From an uncultured Opitutia bacterium (GTDB lineage Bacteria > Verrucomicrobiota > Verrucomicrobiia > Opitutales > Opitutaceae): a DNA stretch of 64,000 nt. Positions 8,388 to 16,311 of the stretch are shown here, in pieces (position 1 is the first letter of the stretch; every line of letters starts with the position of its first letter). Location: contig CAITWF010000072.1 of NCBI GenBank assembly GCA_903896015.1, positions 1-64,000 of the forward strand, in the 5' to 3' direction. The position numbers and the translations under genes are program-made. Below the pieces are notes generated by a model. The model saw only the letters and a program-made list of their open reading frames with translations. It did not search any database and was not told where the DNA came from.

Positions 8388-10222
8388 GTTTCCAGACCGC
8401 CCCGATCCGCGATCTCGGGCTCGTGCGCCGCGTGCGAGACGACGACGAGGAAAACGAGGAGCTGCAAAAACCGCTCGAGTGGTCGATCATTCGCCGGCTC
8501 TTCACCTACGCTGCGCCCGTGCAGAAGAAACTCACGGCGCTCAGCGTGATGACCGTCATCCGCGCCGCGCAGCTCCCCGCGCTTGTCTGGATCACGACGC
8601 TCATCATCAAGGGCCCGATCGCCCGCGGCGATTTCGGCGGCATCATGCTCGGCGTGCTGGCCTACGCGCTGCTCGCGATCTGGACGGACGGGATGTTTCA
8701 CTTCCGCCAACGCTATGCGCTCGAAATCGGAGAGACGGTCGTCAACGGCCTGCGCGCCGACATCTTCGCCAAGGTCCAGCGGCAGCCGATGAGTTTTTTT
8801 CACCGTGTGAAACTCGGCCGCATCATCGGCCGCGTGACCAGCGACGTGGAGGCGCTTCGTGTCGGCGTGCAGGACGTGCTCTTCATGAGCGCGATTCAGG
8901 CCGGCCAGATGGTGTTCTCCGCGGCGGTGATGGCGTGGTGCGACTGGGCGCTGTTCCTTGTCGTGCTCGCGCTCGCGCCGATCCTCTGGGTGATCAACCG
9001 GCACTTCCGCGTGCAACTCAGCCATTATTCGCGCGCGGCGAGCGACAGCTTCTCGCGTGTGACGGCGACGCTCGCGGAATCGGTCAACGGCATCCGCGTC
9101 ACGCAGGGCTTCGTGCGCCAGCAGACCAACTCCGGCCTCTTCCGCGATCTGCTCGCCGATCATTCCAAGTTCAGCGTCGCGCTCGCGCGCACTTCCGCGA
9201 TCCTCACGCCGCTGCTTGAGCTCAACAGCCAGTTCTTTGTCGCGATCCTGCTGCTGTTCGGCGGCTGGCGCGTATTTCACCACGCGATGGGCATCGGCGA
9301 TCTGATCACGTTCTTCCTGCTGGCGAACCAGTTCTTCGCGCCGATTGCCGTGATCGGCAACCAATACAATCAGGCGCTCATCGCGATGGCGGGCGCCGAG
9401 CGCGTCTTCCGCCTGATCGACGAGGTGCCGGACTGGGTCGATGCGCCCGACGCGACTGTGCTGCCCGCGGCGCGCGGCACCGGCGTGCGCGTGGAATTTC
9501 GTGGCGTGACGTTCGGCTACAACCCCGCGCGGCCGGTCCTGCACGAGGTGAGTTTCACCGCGGAACCTGGCCAGACGATCGCGCTGGTCGGCCACACGGG
9601 CAGCGGCAAGAGTTCGATTATTAACTTGGCGGCGAAGTTCTATCTGCCGACGCGCGGCGAGCTGCTCATCGACGGTCGCGAGGTGCGCACGATCACAGGC
9701 GAGTCGCTGCACCGGCAGATGGGCATGGTGCAGCAGGCGAATTTTCTCTTCAGTGGCACGGTGATCGAAAACATTCGGTTCGCGAAACCCGGGGCGACCG
9801 GGGACGAAGTGCGCGCGGCGGCGCGGCAGCTCGACTGCCTCGATATTTTCGAGGCGCTACCGAACGGCCTGCACACCGAAGTGGGTGAGCGCGGCGCGAG
9901 TTTGTCCGTCGGCCAGCGCCAACTCGTGTGCTTCACCCGCGCACTGCTGGCCGATCCGCGTCTCGTGATTCTCGACGAGGCGACGAGCGCGATCGATGCG
10001 CTCACCGAGGCGCGTTTGCAGCACGCGCTGAGCACGCTGCTGCGCGGGCGTACGAGCTTTGTGGTCGCGCACCGCCTCTCGACGATTCGCCACGCCGACC
10101 TCGTACTCGTGCTCGATCAAGGCCGCATCATCGAGCGCGGCACGCATGCGGAATTGCTCGCGCGCGACGGCCACTACGCGGCGCTCTACCGCCAGTTCGT
10201 GCAAGTCGACGAACGCCCGTGA
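8384..10222 (+). CDS. Heterodimeric ABC exporter, subunit with catalytic Walker B
   Basis: This 612-residue partner has membrane helices in about 45-340 after an acidic N-terminal stretch (RRVRDDDEENEELQKP). Walker A lysine is K409 (GHTGSGKS), and Walker B carries the canonical glutamate (LDEATS, E532). The signature is altered to LSVGQ (507-511) instead of LSGGQ. In the dimer, that deviant signature would face the Asp-type Walker B of the upstream subunit, giving one degenerate and one active ATP site. The 4-base overlap with the upstream gene supports paired translation. Confidence 0.9.
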   Translation: MSFQTAPIRDLGLVRRVRDDDEENEELQKPLEWSIIRRLFTYAAPVQKKLTALSVMTVIRAAQLPALVWITTLIIKGPIARGDFGGIMLGVLAYALLAIWTDGMFHFRQRYALEIGETVVNGLRADIFAKVQRQPMSFFHRVKLGRIIGRVTSDVEALRVGVQDVLFMSAIQAGQMVFSAAVMAWCDWALFLVVLALAPILWVINRHFRVQLSHYSRAASDSFSRVTATLAESVNGIRVTQGFVRQQTNSGLFRDLLADHSKFSVALARTSAILTPLLELNSQFFVAILLLFGGWRVFHHAMGIGDLITFFLLANQFFAPIAVIGNQYNQALIAMAGAERVFRLIDEVPDWVDAPDATVLPAARGTGVRVEFRGVTFGYNPARPVLHEVSFTAEPGQTIALVGHTGSGKSSIINLAAKFYLPTRGELLIDGREVRTITGESLHRQMGMVQQANFLFSGTVIENIRFAKPGATGDEVRAAARQLDCLDIFEALPNGLHTEVGERGASLSVGQRQLVCFTRALLADPRLVILDEATSAIDALTEARLQHALSTLLRGRTSFVVAHRLSTIRHADLVLVLDQGRIIERGTHAELLARDGHYAALYRQFVQVDERP

Positions 10223-10360
10223 GCGTTTCGCCAGCGGTTTTACGAGGGAAAACGCGATTGGCGTCCGCGAAAAAATTGCAGATTCTCCTAGGCAAACGCC
10301 CGTTTTTCCCTCTAGAAGTGCCTTGCTTTCGAGTGAAAGCGCTCTAAACCCACAATCACT

Positions 10361-10630
10361 ATGGCTAAAAAAACCGCTCGTAAACCGAATGCTGCGTTCA
10401 TGAAACCCGTCACGCCCGATGCCGCGCTCGCGGCGGTCGTCGGCTCGACTCCCCTCCCGCGCACGGAGCTCACCAAGAAGCTCTGGGCCTACATCAAGAA
10501 GAACAAGCTCCAGGACGCCAAGGTTAAGACCCAGATCAACGCGGACGCCGCGCTGAAGGTCGTCTTCGGCGGCAAGGCGAAGGTCTCGATGTTCGAGATG
10601 ACAAAGCTCGTTTCGGGTCACGTTTCCTAA
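10361..10630 (+). CDS. SWIB/MDM2-domain protein
   Basis: This is an 89-residue basic protein made almost entirely of a SWIB domain: LPRTELTKKLWAYIKKNKLQD is the hallmark helix, followed by the INADAALKVVFGGKAKVSMFEMTKLV half. The SWIB fold is best known in eukaryotic chromatin remodelling; free-standing bacterial copies occur in Chlamydiae, Verrucomicrobia and relatives, sometimes fused to topoisomerase. A nucleoid or DNA-topology role is a guess. It is monocistronic: a 138-base leader with a small hairpin (GCTTTC, 4-base loop, GAAAGC; 10325-10340) precedes it, and a strong terminator follows 17 bases after its stop. Confidence 0.88.
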   Translation: MAKKTARKPNAAFMKPVTPDAALAAVVGSTPLPRTELTKKLWAYIKKNKLQDAKVKTQINADAALKVVFGGKAKVSMFEMTKLVSGHVS

Positions 10631-10647
10631 TTGGAAATTGTCCTTTT

Positions 10648-10681
10648 AAAAACGCCGCGAGTTCGCTCGCGGCGTTTTTTT
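10648..10681 (+). terminator. Rho-independent terminator after SWIB gene
   Basis: An 11-bp perfect stem (AACGCCGCGAG at 10651-10661 with CTCGCGGCGTT at 10666-10676) closes on a TTCG tetraloop. It runs into seven T residues, with A residues on the opposite flank that extend the stem. This is the clearest intrinsic terminator in the window. Confidence 0.93.
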
Positions 10682-10729
10682 GTGCCCATCGCCGCGGGGT
10701 TGCTCGCGGGGGCGGTGACAAAGATTTTC

Positions 10730-10760
10730 TGTAAGGAATCCCGCGCGCCCGGCGACTAAT
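10730..10760 (+). promoter_or_regulatory. Possible ECF-type promoter of the sigma-factor operon
   Basis: TGTAAGGAATC (10730-10740) and CGACTAAT (10753-10760) sit 12-40 bases before the sigma factor start and resemble a GGAA-type -35 with a -10-like element. Autoregulated ECF sigma genes often have such promoters. The spacing is somewhat short, so this is only a candidate. Confidence 0.35.
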
Positions 10761-10771
10761 CTGGCAAACGG

Positions 10772-11302
10772 ATGAGCATCGACGAACAACGCGAGGCCCG
10801 CTTCACGGCTTGGTTGACCGAGTTTCGCGGTGTGTTGCTCAAGATCGCCCGTGCCTACGCCGTCGGTGACGCCGACCGGGCGGACCTTTTTCAAGAGATG
10901 GCGGTGCAGCTTTGGCGATCGTTGCCGGCGTTTCGCCAAGAGGCGGCGCCCGCGACGTGGATTTATCGGGTGTGCCTCAACACGGCAATGACATGGCGTC
11001 GCGGCACCACGCGCCGCGAAAAAAAGATTCAACCGGATGCCGATCTTGGGAGACTGAGCGCGGCCGCCGCGACACCGGCCGAGAGCGCGGATCACCACTT
11101 GTTGCTGGAGCAACTCTACGCGGCGATTCACGCATTGCCGGACTTTGATCGGGCGCTCGTCCTGCTGATGCTCGACGGTCTGGCTTATCGCGAAATCGCG
11201 GCGGTGATCGGACTGACCGAAAACCACGTAGGCGTGGCGCTGACCCGCGCGCGCAAACGCCTCTCCGAACTTATGGAAGGAGTAACCGATGAACTGGAAT
11301 GA
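10772..11302 (+). CDS. ECF-family RNA polymerase sigma factor
   Basis: This 176-residue sigma-70 protein has only regions 2 and 4, as expected for the ECF class. Region 2 is around 25-85 (ADRADLFQEMAVQLWRSLPAF, then ATWIYRVCLNTAMTWRR), and region 4 around 110-165 (HALPDFDRALVLLMLDGLAYREIAAVIGLTENHVGVALTRARKRL). It would redirect RNA polymerase to a small regulon. The next gene starts inside its last codons (14-base overlap) and encodes a membrane protein, the usual arrangement for an anti-sigma partner. Confidence 0.92.
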   Translation: MSIDEQREARFTAWLTEFRGVLLKIARAYAVGDADRADLFQEMAVQLWRSLPAFRQEAAPATWIYRVCLNTAMTWRRGTTRREKKIQPDADLGRLSAAAATPAESADHHLLLEQLYAAIHALPDFDRALVLLMLDGLAYREIAAVIGLTENHVGVALTRARKRLSELMEGVTDELE

Positions 11303-11903
11303 TTACGAAGCCGTCTGGCGGAGACAGCCGCTGCCGCTGGGTGCAATGGCCGACCTCGCGACGATTAAGGAAACGTTTGAGGCCAAGCGCCGCAAAATGG
11401 CGGCGACGCTTTTTGTGCGCGATATCGCCGAGGCATCGGCGGGAATCGTCGTCTGTGTCGTATTTGCGTTTTTTTGGTGGCAGCAGGGCGCCAAAGGCTG
11501 GCCGATCGGGCTGGCGATCGCGCTGACCCTCGGCGTCACGCTGAGTTTCGTGCGAGAGCGGATTCGGGCTAACCGTTATCAGATCGGAGAAGAGGCGCCG
11601 ATGCTGGCCAAGCTCGAGGCGGACATGGCGGAACTGCGCCACCAACGCCGCCTGCTCCTGAACGTATGGAAATGGTATCTCGCCCCGCTGGGAGCGGCGG
11701 GCCTGATTGTGCTGGCGAACTTCTTGTTCCGGGCTCCGGCTTGGGCGCTGACCCTGCACCTGCTTTTTCTAGCGGGCTTTCTTCCGGTTTTCGGATTCAC
11801 GTTTTGGTTTGCGTGGAAAATCAATCGCCGCGCAGTCCGTCAGCGGATCGAGCCTCGCCTTCTCGAACTCGAAAAACTTCGCTCCGAGTTGCTCGCCCCA
11901 TGA
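11289..11903 (+). CDS. Membrane protein, probable anti-sigma partner
   Basis: This 204-residue protein has an N-terminal soluble stretch (about 1-45) and about four transmembrane helices (roughly 50-67, 72-88, 128-146, 150-172), with charged helical segments at 95-120 and at the C-terminus. It overlaps the sigma gene by 14 bases and the serine hydrolase gene by 4. No zinc-binding HxxxCxxC anti-sigma motif is present. The anti-sigma role is inferred from position only. Confidence 0.7.
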   Translation: MNWNDYEAVWRRQPLPLGAMADLATIKETFEAKRRKMAATLFVRDIAEASAGIVVCVVFAFFWWQQGAKGWPIGLAIALTLGVTLSFVRERIRANRYQIGEEAPMLAKLEADMAELRHQRRLLLNVWKWYLAPLGAAGLIVLANFLFRAPAWALTLHLLFLAGFLPVFGFTFWFAWKINRRAVRQRIEPRLLELEKLRSELLAP

Positions 11904-13525
11904 AAACTCCCTGCTTAGTCCTCCTCGGGCTCGCGCTCATGACCCCTGTCGCCGCCAAACCGCCCGCCGATTTGCAGGCGCAGCTCGATGCGTGGAGTCA
12001 CGGCCTGCCCGGCGGGATCGCGGCGACGTGGGTCGATGCCGACGGCGTGAAGTTTGCGCAGAGCGGAAGATTTTCCGCCGACGACCCACAGGCGCTTTCG
12101 GCCGACACGCGCTTCGAGATCGGATCGGTGACGAAGGTCTTCACCGCGCTGCTGCTCGCGGAGAGCGAGCGGGCGGGCAAAGTTTCGCGCAACGATTCGG
12201 CGGCGAAACTACTGCTGCCGGCCAACGATCCCGATCAGGCGAAGCTCGCGGCGATCACGCTGCTTTCGCTTACGACGCACAGCTCCGGTCTGCCGCGGCT
12301 GCCAGCGAACATCGGTGCGAACCCCGACGCGGCCCCCAACCCTTACGCGCACTACGATCGCGTGGCCCTGATCGAAGCTCTGCGCATGCACGGTCCGACG
12401 GCGCCGGTGGGCCGCGCGGTGAGTTATTCGAACTTCGGCGTCGGCGTGCTCGGTGAGGCGCTCGGCGCGGCGTGGGGCACGAGCTACTCGGAGGCGCTCA
12501 CGACGCATGTGCTTGCGCCGCTCAAGCTGACCGCGACTTCGCTCGCCCTCACCGATGCGCCGCCCCCGGCGGATCTCGCCCCCGGTCACGCTGCGGGCGT
12601 GCGCGTGCCGACGTGGACGTTTCAGGCTGAGGCGCCGGCCGGCGCGATCGTATCGACGCCGCGCGATCTCGGCGTGTTTCTGGAATTTTGCCTCGGGCGC
12701 ACCGACACGCCGCTGAAGGCGGCGCTCGCGGAGGCGCTCAAGCCGCAGCGCGACGCAACAGACGTCGGCGGCCAGATCGGTTTCGGTTGGTTCATCGGTG
12801 GCGAAAGAGGTCGGCCAGTTTACTGGCACAACGGCGCGACGAACGGCTATCATGCTTTCATCGCGTTTTGTCCGGCAGCGGGGCGTGGCATCGCATTGGT
12901 TGCCAATGTTGCGAAGAGCTGCGATGTGCTTGGCTTCGCGCTGATCGGCATGAAGCCGCCGGCGCCGGTCGCGGAGAAGCTGCCCAACGCAGGCGACTAC
13001 CCGGGCCGCTACCCGCTCGCGAGCACGTTCGCGATCGACATCACGGAACGCAATGGCGCGCTGGCATTGCAGGCGACGGGCCAGCCACGGCTGGCGTTGC
13101 GCAAAGTGGCCGACGATCGGTTCGCGGTCGTGGGTGTACCGGCGGAGGTGTCCTTCGAGCGCGACGCCGGCGGAAAAGTGAGTGCACTCGTGCTGCACCA
13201 AAACGGCCGCGACCTGCGTGGCGCGCGCAGCGAACTCCCGCCGCCGACGACGACAATCGCGCTGCCGGCCGAGACGCGGCGCGCGTATGCCGGCGACTAT
13301 GCGCTCACGCCGCAGTTCGTGATCACGATCAGCGAGACAGGCGGGGCGTTGTTCGCGCAGGCGACCGGACAGTCGAAGGCGCCGATCTTTGCGTCGGCGA
13401 AAGACGAGTTTTTCTACACGATCGTCGATGCGCGGATTTCCTTTGAGCGCGACGCGGCCGGCCGGGTGATCGCGCTGACGCTGCATCAGGGCGGCCGCGA
13501 TTTGCACGCGAAGAAGCGCGAGTAA
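11900..13525 (+). CDS. Beta-lactamase-family (class C/DD-peptidase fold) serine hydrolase
   Basis: The ATG at 11900 overlaps the previous stop (ATGA) and gives a signal peptide (MKTPCLVLLGLALMTPVAA), so the product is exported; 541 residues. The catalytic motifs are SVTK (Ser76, Lys79), YSN (Tyr176, Asn178) and HNG (His310). The C-terminal ~190 residues are two tandem copies of a DUF3471-like beta domain, each ending in ALxLHQxGRDL (about 375-450 and 460-541). This family includes esterases, peptidases and beta-lactamase relatives; substrate unknown. Its place behind an ECF sigma factor suggests an envelope-stress or cell-wall role. Confidence 0.88.
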   Translation: MKTPCLVLLGLALMTPVAAKPPADLQAQLDAWSHGLPGGIAATWVDADGVKFAQSGRFSADDPQALSADTRFEIGSVTKVFTALLLAESERAGKVSRNDSAAKLLLPANDPDQAKLAAITLLSLTTHSSGLPRLPANIGANPDAAPNPYAHYDRVALIEALRMHGPTAPVGRAVSYSNFGVGVLGEALGAAWGTSYSEALTTHVLAPLKLTATSLALTDAPPPADLAPGHAAGVRVPTWTFQAEAPAGAIVSTPRDLGVFLEFCLGRTDTPLKAALAEALKPQRDATDVGGQIGFGWFIGGERGRPVYWHNGATNGYHAFIAFCPAAGRGIALVANVAKSCDVLGFALIGMKPPAPVAEKLPNAGDYPGRYPLASTFAIDITERNGALALQATGQPRLALRKVADDRFAVVGVPAEVSFERDAGGKVSALVLHQNGRDLRGARSELPPPTTTIALPAETRRAYAGDYALTPQFVITISETGGALFAQATGQSKAPIFASAKDEFFYTIVDARISFERDAAGRVIALTLHQGGRDLHAKKRE

Positions 13526-13589
13526 AGTGCGGCCTTCGGGGTTGCGCCACGGGCCGGCGCGGCGTTGAGTGCGGTCGCCTCTCCGCGCC

Positions 13590-16163
13590 ATGCTGCTGCC
13601 CCGCCTGAGCCCTCCGATGATCACCGCCGTGTGGGCGGGAATTTTTTTGCTGGGCGTGGGCGCGGGCTGGGTGGGCGGGCGCAACGCCCGCGAGGCGCTT
13701 GCGACCGACCTGCTCAACGAGGCGACGCATTGCGCGGCGGCGTTCGATGCGACGGAGACGGACATGCTGGCGGCCGCACCGCGGAGCAAAATTGTCGCCA
13801 CCGCAAAACTCCGTCTGCGCCGCCTGCGCGAGGCGAATCCACGCATGCGCATCGTGAGTCTGTTTCGCTTTACGCCCGAGACCGGCGCCGGAGTCCGGCT
13901 CGCGGACTCGGAACTGCACGGGCCGGGTGCTGACACCCCGGGCGCGGCGATCGCCCTGACCAACGGATTGAGGGAGGTCCTTCGCACTGGCCAGCGGTCG
14001 ATGGACGCGCTCTTTACCGACGAGCGCGGCGTCTGGGCGACGGGTTACGCGCTCGTGGCGGAAACGCCGTCGGCGAAAAACGCCGGGCCGATCAGGGATG
14101 TGATCGGCGTGGTGGTGGAGGCCGACGACTGGCTGCGCGTGGGCGCCGACGCGGCGGTGGAGCGCGCGGTGATCATGTGGCTGCTGCTCGGGTTGCCGTT
14201 TGCTGCGTGGCGCGTGACGCGGCGTCAGCACGCACAGCGCGAGGCGATCCGTAATCTTTCCGAGGCGATGGAGCAGAGCCACTCCGCGCTCATGATCGTC
14301 GATCTCGACAGCACGATCGAATATGCGAACCGCGGGCTGGCTAATCAAATCGGCTACTCGCGCCGCGAACTCATCGGCCGCAACTGGCGCGATTTTCAGG
14401 TCGCCGATACGCCGCCCGAGCGCCTCGCCGAACTCGTCTCGACAGTCCGTTCCGGCCGCTCGTGGCAGGGCGAGTGGTTCAACCGCCGCAAGGACGGCAC
14501 GATCTATCCGGTGCGCGGCGTGGTCACACCGGTAAAAGATCGCGACGGGCGGGTGATGAGTTTTGTCGCGGTGTTCGACGACATGACGGAGATCAAGCGG
14601 CAGGAAGCGGAGCTCCGCGAGGCCCGCGATCGCGCGCAGGCGGGCGATCGGGCGAAGGGACAGTTTCTCGCGACGATGAGCCACGAGGTGCGCACTCCGC
14701 TCAACGGCATCATCGGTTTCACCCACCTGCTGCTCGACTCGCCGCTCAACGACGAGCAGCGCGAATACGTCCAAACCATCCGCACGGGCGGCGAGGCGCT
14801 CATCCAACTCACGGGCGACATCCTCGACTACGCGCGGATCGAAACGGGCAAACTCAAACTCGATCTGGCGCCCGGCGATCCACGCACGTGCGTTGAAGAG
14901 GCGCTCGATTTGCTCGCCGACCGCGCGGCGGAAAAAAATCTCTGCCTGCTGCACTGGATCGGCGATGGCGTGCCCGCCGCGATCGTCGCGGACTGCGGGC
15001 GCCTGCGACAGGTGCTCGTCAATCTCGTGAGCAATGCCGTGAAATTTACCGACGCGGGCGAGGTGGAGGTGACCGTCAGCCTCGCGCCCGAGAGCGAGGC
15101 CGGCGGCTCGCGGGATTCGGGTTCGTGCCTGCTTGCGTTTGCGGTGCGCGACACGGGCGTCGGCATCGCGCCCGAGGAGGGCGCGAAACTGTTCAAGCCG
15201 TTCAGCCAGCTCGACTCTTCCTCGACGCGGAAACACGGCGGCACCGGCCTCGGCCTGGCCATCAGCCGCGATCTCGTGCGGTTGATGGGCGGAGACATCA
15301 CGCTGGTGAGTCAGGCGGGCCGGGGTGCGACCTTCTCCTTTACGCTGCGGGTGGCGATCGCGAGCGCCGCGGAAGCGCCACCCTCGCTCGCGGGACTGCG
15401 GCTCGCGCTGGTCGCGCCGCCCGATGCACGCCGCGCCGAACTCGCGCGCCTCGTTGCGCGCTGGGGCGCGCTCGGGATCGAGGTTGATTCGCTGGCTCAG
15501 TTGCCGCCGCCCGACGGATGGGATCTCGCGCTCGTGACGATCGATGAGGCGCGTGCGCGCGCTCTCGCGGCGCAGGCCGCACCTTCGCCCGAGTTGCCGC
15601 TGGATCGCGCGCTGGCGCTCGTGCCGGTCGCGTTGAGCACAGAGCTGCGCGCGGCGTTGCGGCCGCACTTCCGCCTGCTCACCAACCTGCCGCTGCACCA
15701 CTCGGCCCTGTTCGATCTTTTGAGCGGCGGCCGGCCGGCCACGCCGCGCCACGCCCCGCCGCCGACGCATTTCGGACTGCGCGTGCTGTTGGTCGAGGAT
15801 AACGCCGTCAACCAGCGGCTCATGCAGCGCGTCCTGCAAAACCTCGGCTGCACCTGGCATGTCGCCGCCAACGGCCGGCTCGCTATCGAAGAGCTGGCGC
15901 GCACCGGGGGCGACTACGATTTGGTGTTGCTCGATCTACACATGCCGGAACTCGACGGCCTCGGCGTGCTCGAAGAAATTCGTGCGGGACAGGCCGGCCC
16001 TCGCGCGCAGTCGATCTGGATTTCGGCGCTGACCGCCGATGTGCGTGAGGAGCAGAAAATCCGCGCGCGTGCCGCCGGCATTGATGACTATCTCGTGAAG
16101 CCGGTGCAACTGCCCGAGCTTGAGGCGGCATTTCGACGCTACCGCGCCGCGCGCAAAAAGTAG
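13590..16163 (+). CDS. Hybrid sensor histidine kinase/response regulator
   Basis: This is an 857-residue membrane kinase (ATG at 13590 preferred; an in-frame GTG at 13569 is possible). An N-terminal helix and one near 195-210 flank a periplasmic sensor region, followed by PAS (about 225-340), HisKA with phospho-acceptor His365 (SHEVRTPL) and HATPase (NLVSNAVKF, DTGVGIAP, GTGLGLA; about 475-590). A region at about 595-715 looks like a decayed receiver that has lost its aspartate. An intact C-terminal receiver follows (Asp782 in LLDLHMPELDG, Lys in YLVKPV). No output gene is adjacent, so the phosphorelay target is unknown. Confidence 0.9.
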   Translation: MLLPRLSPPMITAVWAGIFLLGVGAGWVGGRNAREALATDLLNEATHCAAAFDATETDMLAAAPRSKIVATAKLRLRRLREANPRMRIVSLFRFTPETGAGVRLADSELHGPGADTPGAAIALTNGLREVLRTGQRSMDALFTDERGVWATGYALVAETPSAKNAGPIRDVIGVVVEADDWLRVGADAAVERAVIMWLLLGLPFAAWRVTRRQHAQREAIRNLSEAMEQSHSALMIVDLDSTIEYANRGLANQIGYSRRELIGRNWRDFQVADTPPERLAELVSTVRSGRSWQGEWFNRRKDGTIYPVRGVVTPVKDRDGRVMSFVAVFDDMTEIKRQEAELREARDRAQAGDRAKGQFLATMSHEVRTPLNGIIGFTHLLLDSPLNDEQREYVQTIRTGGEALIQLTGDILDYARIETGKLKLDLAPGDPRTCVEEALDLLADRAAEKNLCLLHWIGDGVPAAIVADCGRLRQVLVNLVSNAVKFTDAGEVEVTVSLAPESEAGGSRDSGSCLLAFAVRDTGVGIAPEEGAKLFKPFSQLDSSSTRKHGGTGLGLAISRDLVRLMGGDITLVSQAGRGATFSFTLRVAIASAAEAPPSLAGLRLALVAPPDARRAELARLVARWGALGIEVDSLAQLPPPDGWDLALVTIDEARARALAAQAAPSPELPLDRALALVPVALSTELRAALRPHFRLLTNLPLHHSALFDLLSGGRPATPRHAPPPTHFGLRVLLVEDNAVNQRLMQRVLQNLGCTWHVAANGRLAIEELARTGGDYDLVLLDLHMPELDGLGVLEEIRAGQAGPRAQSIWISALTADVREEQKIRARAAGIDDYLVKPVQLPELEAAFRRYRAARKK

Positions 16164-16216
16164 GGCGAGCGTTCAGCCCGCCCTCGGAAAAAACATTTTC
16201 AACCGCTGATTACGCC

Positions 16217-16244
16217 GATCGCGTGGATTGGGATCTACGCGATC
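16217..16244. repeat. 8-bp inverted repeat between convergent genes
   Basis: GATCGCGT and ACGCGATC with a 12-base gap lie between the convergent kinase and PPK2 genes, within the 148-base gene-free gap. The flanking text (AACCGCTGATTACGCC) resembles a type of dispersed intergenic repeat. I see only one copy here, and there is no T-tract to make it a standard terminator. Confidence 0.4.
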
Positions 16245-16311
16245 GAAATTTCATCCGCATCATTCGGGGTCAAGAATCTGAGGTTGGCCAACGGGGTGCT
16301 GAACCCGCGCC

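Noticed and set aside
13329-15860. 843-codon minus-strand frame opposite the hybrid kinase
   Set aside because: Shadow of the kinase and hydrolase genes; the composition is Arg/Ala-rich with no motif.
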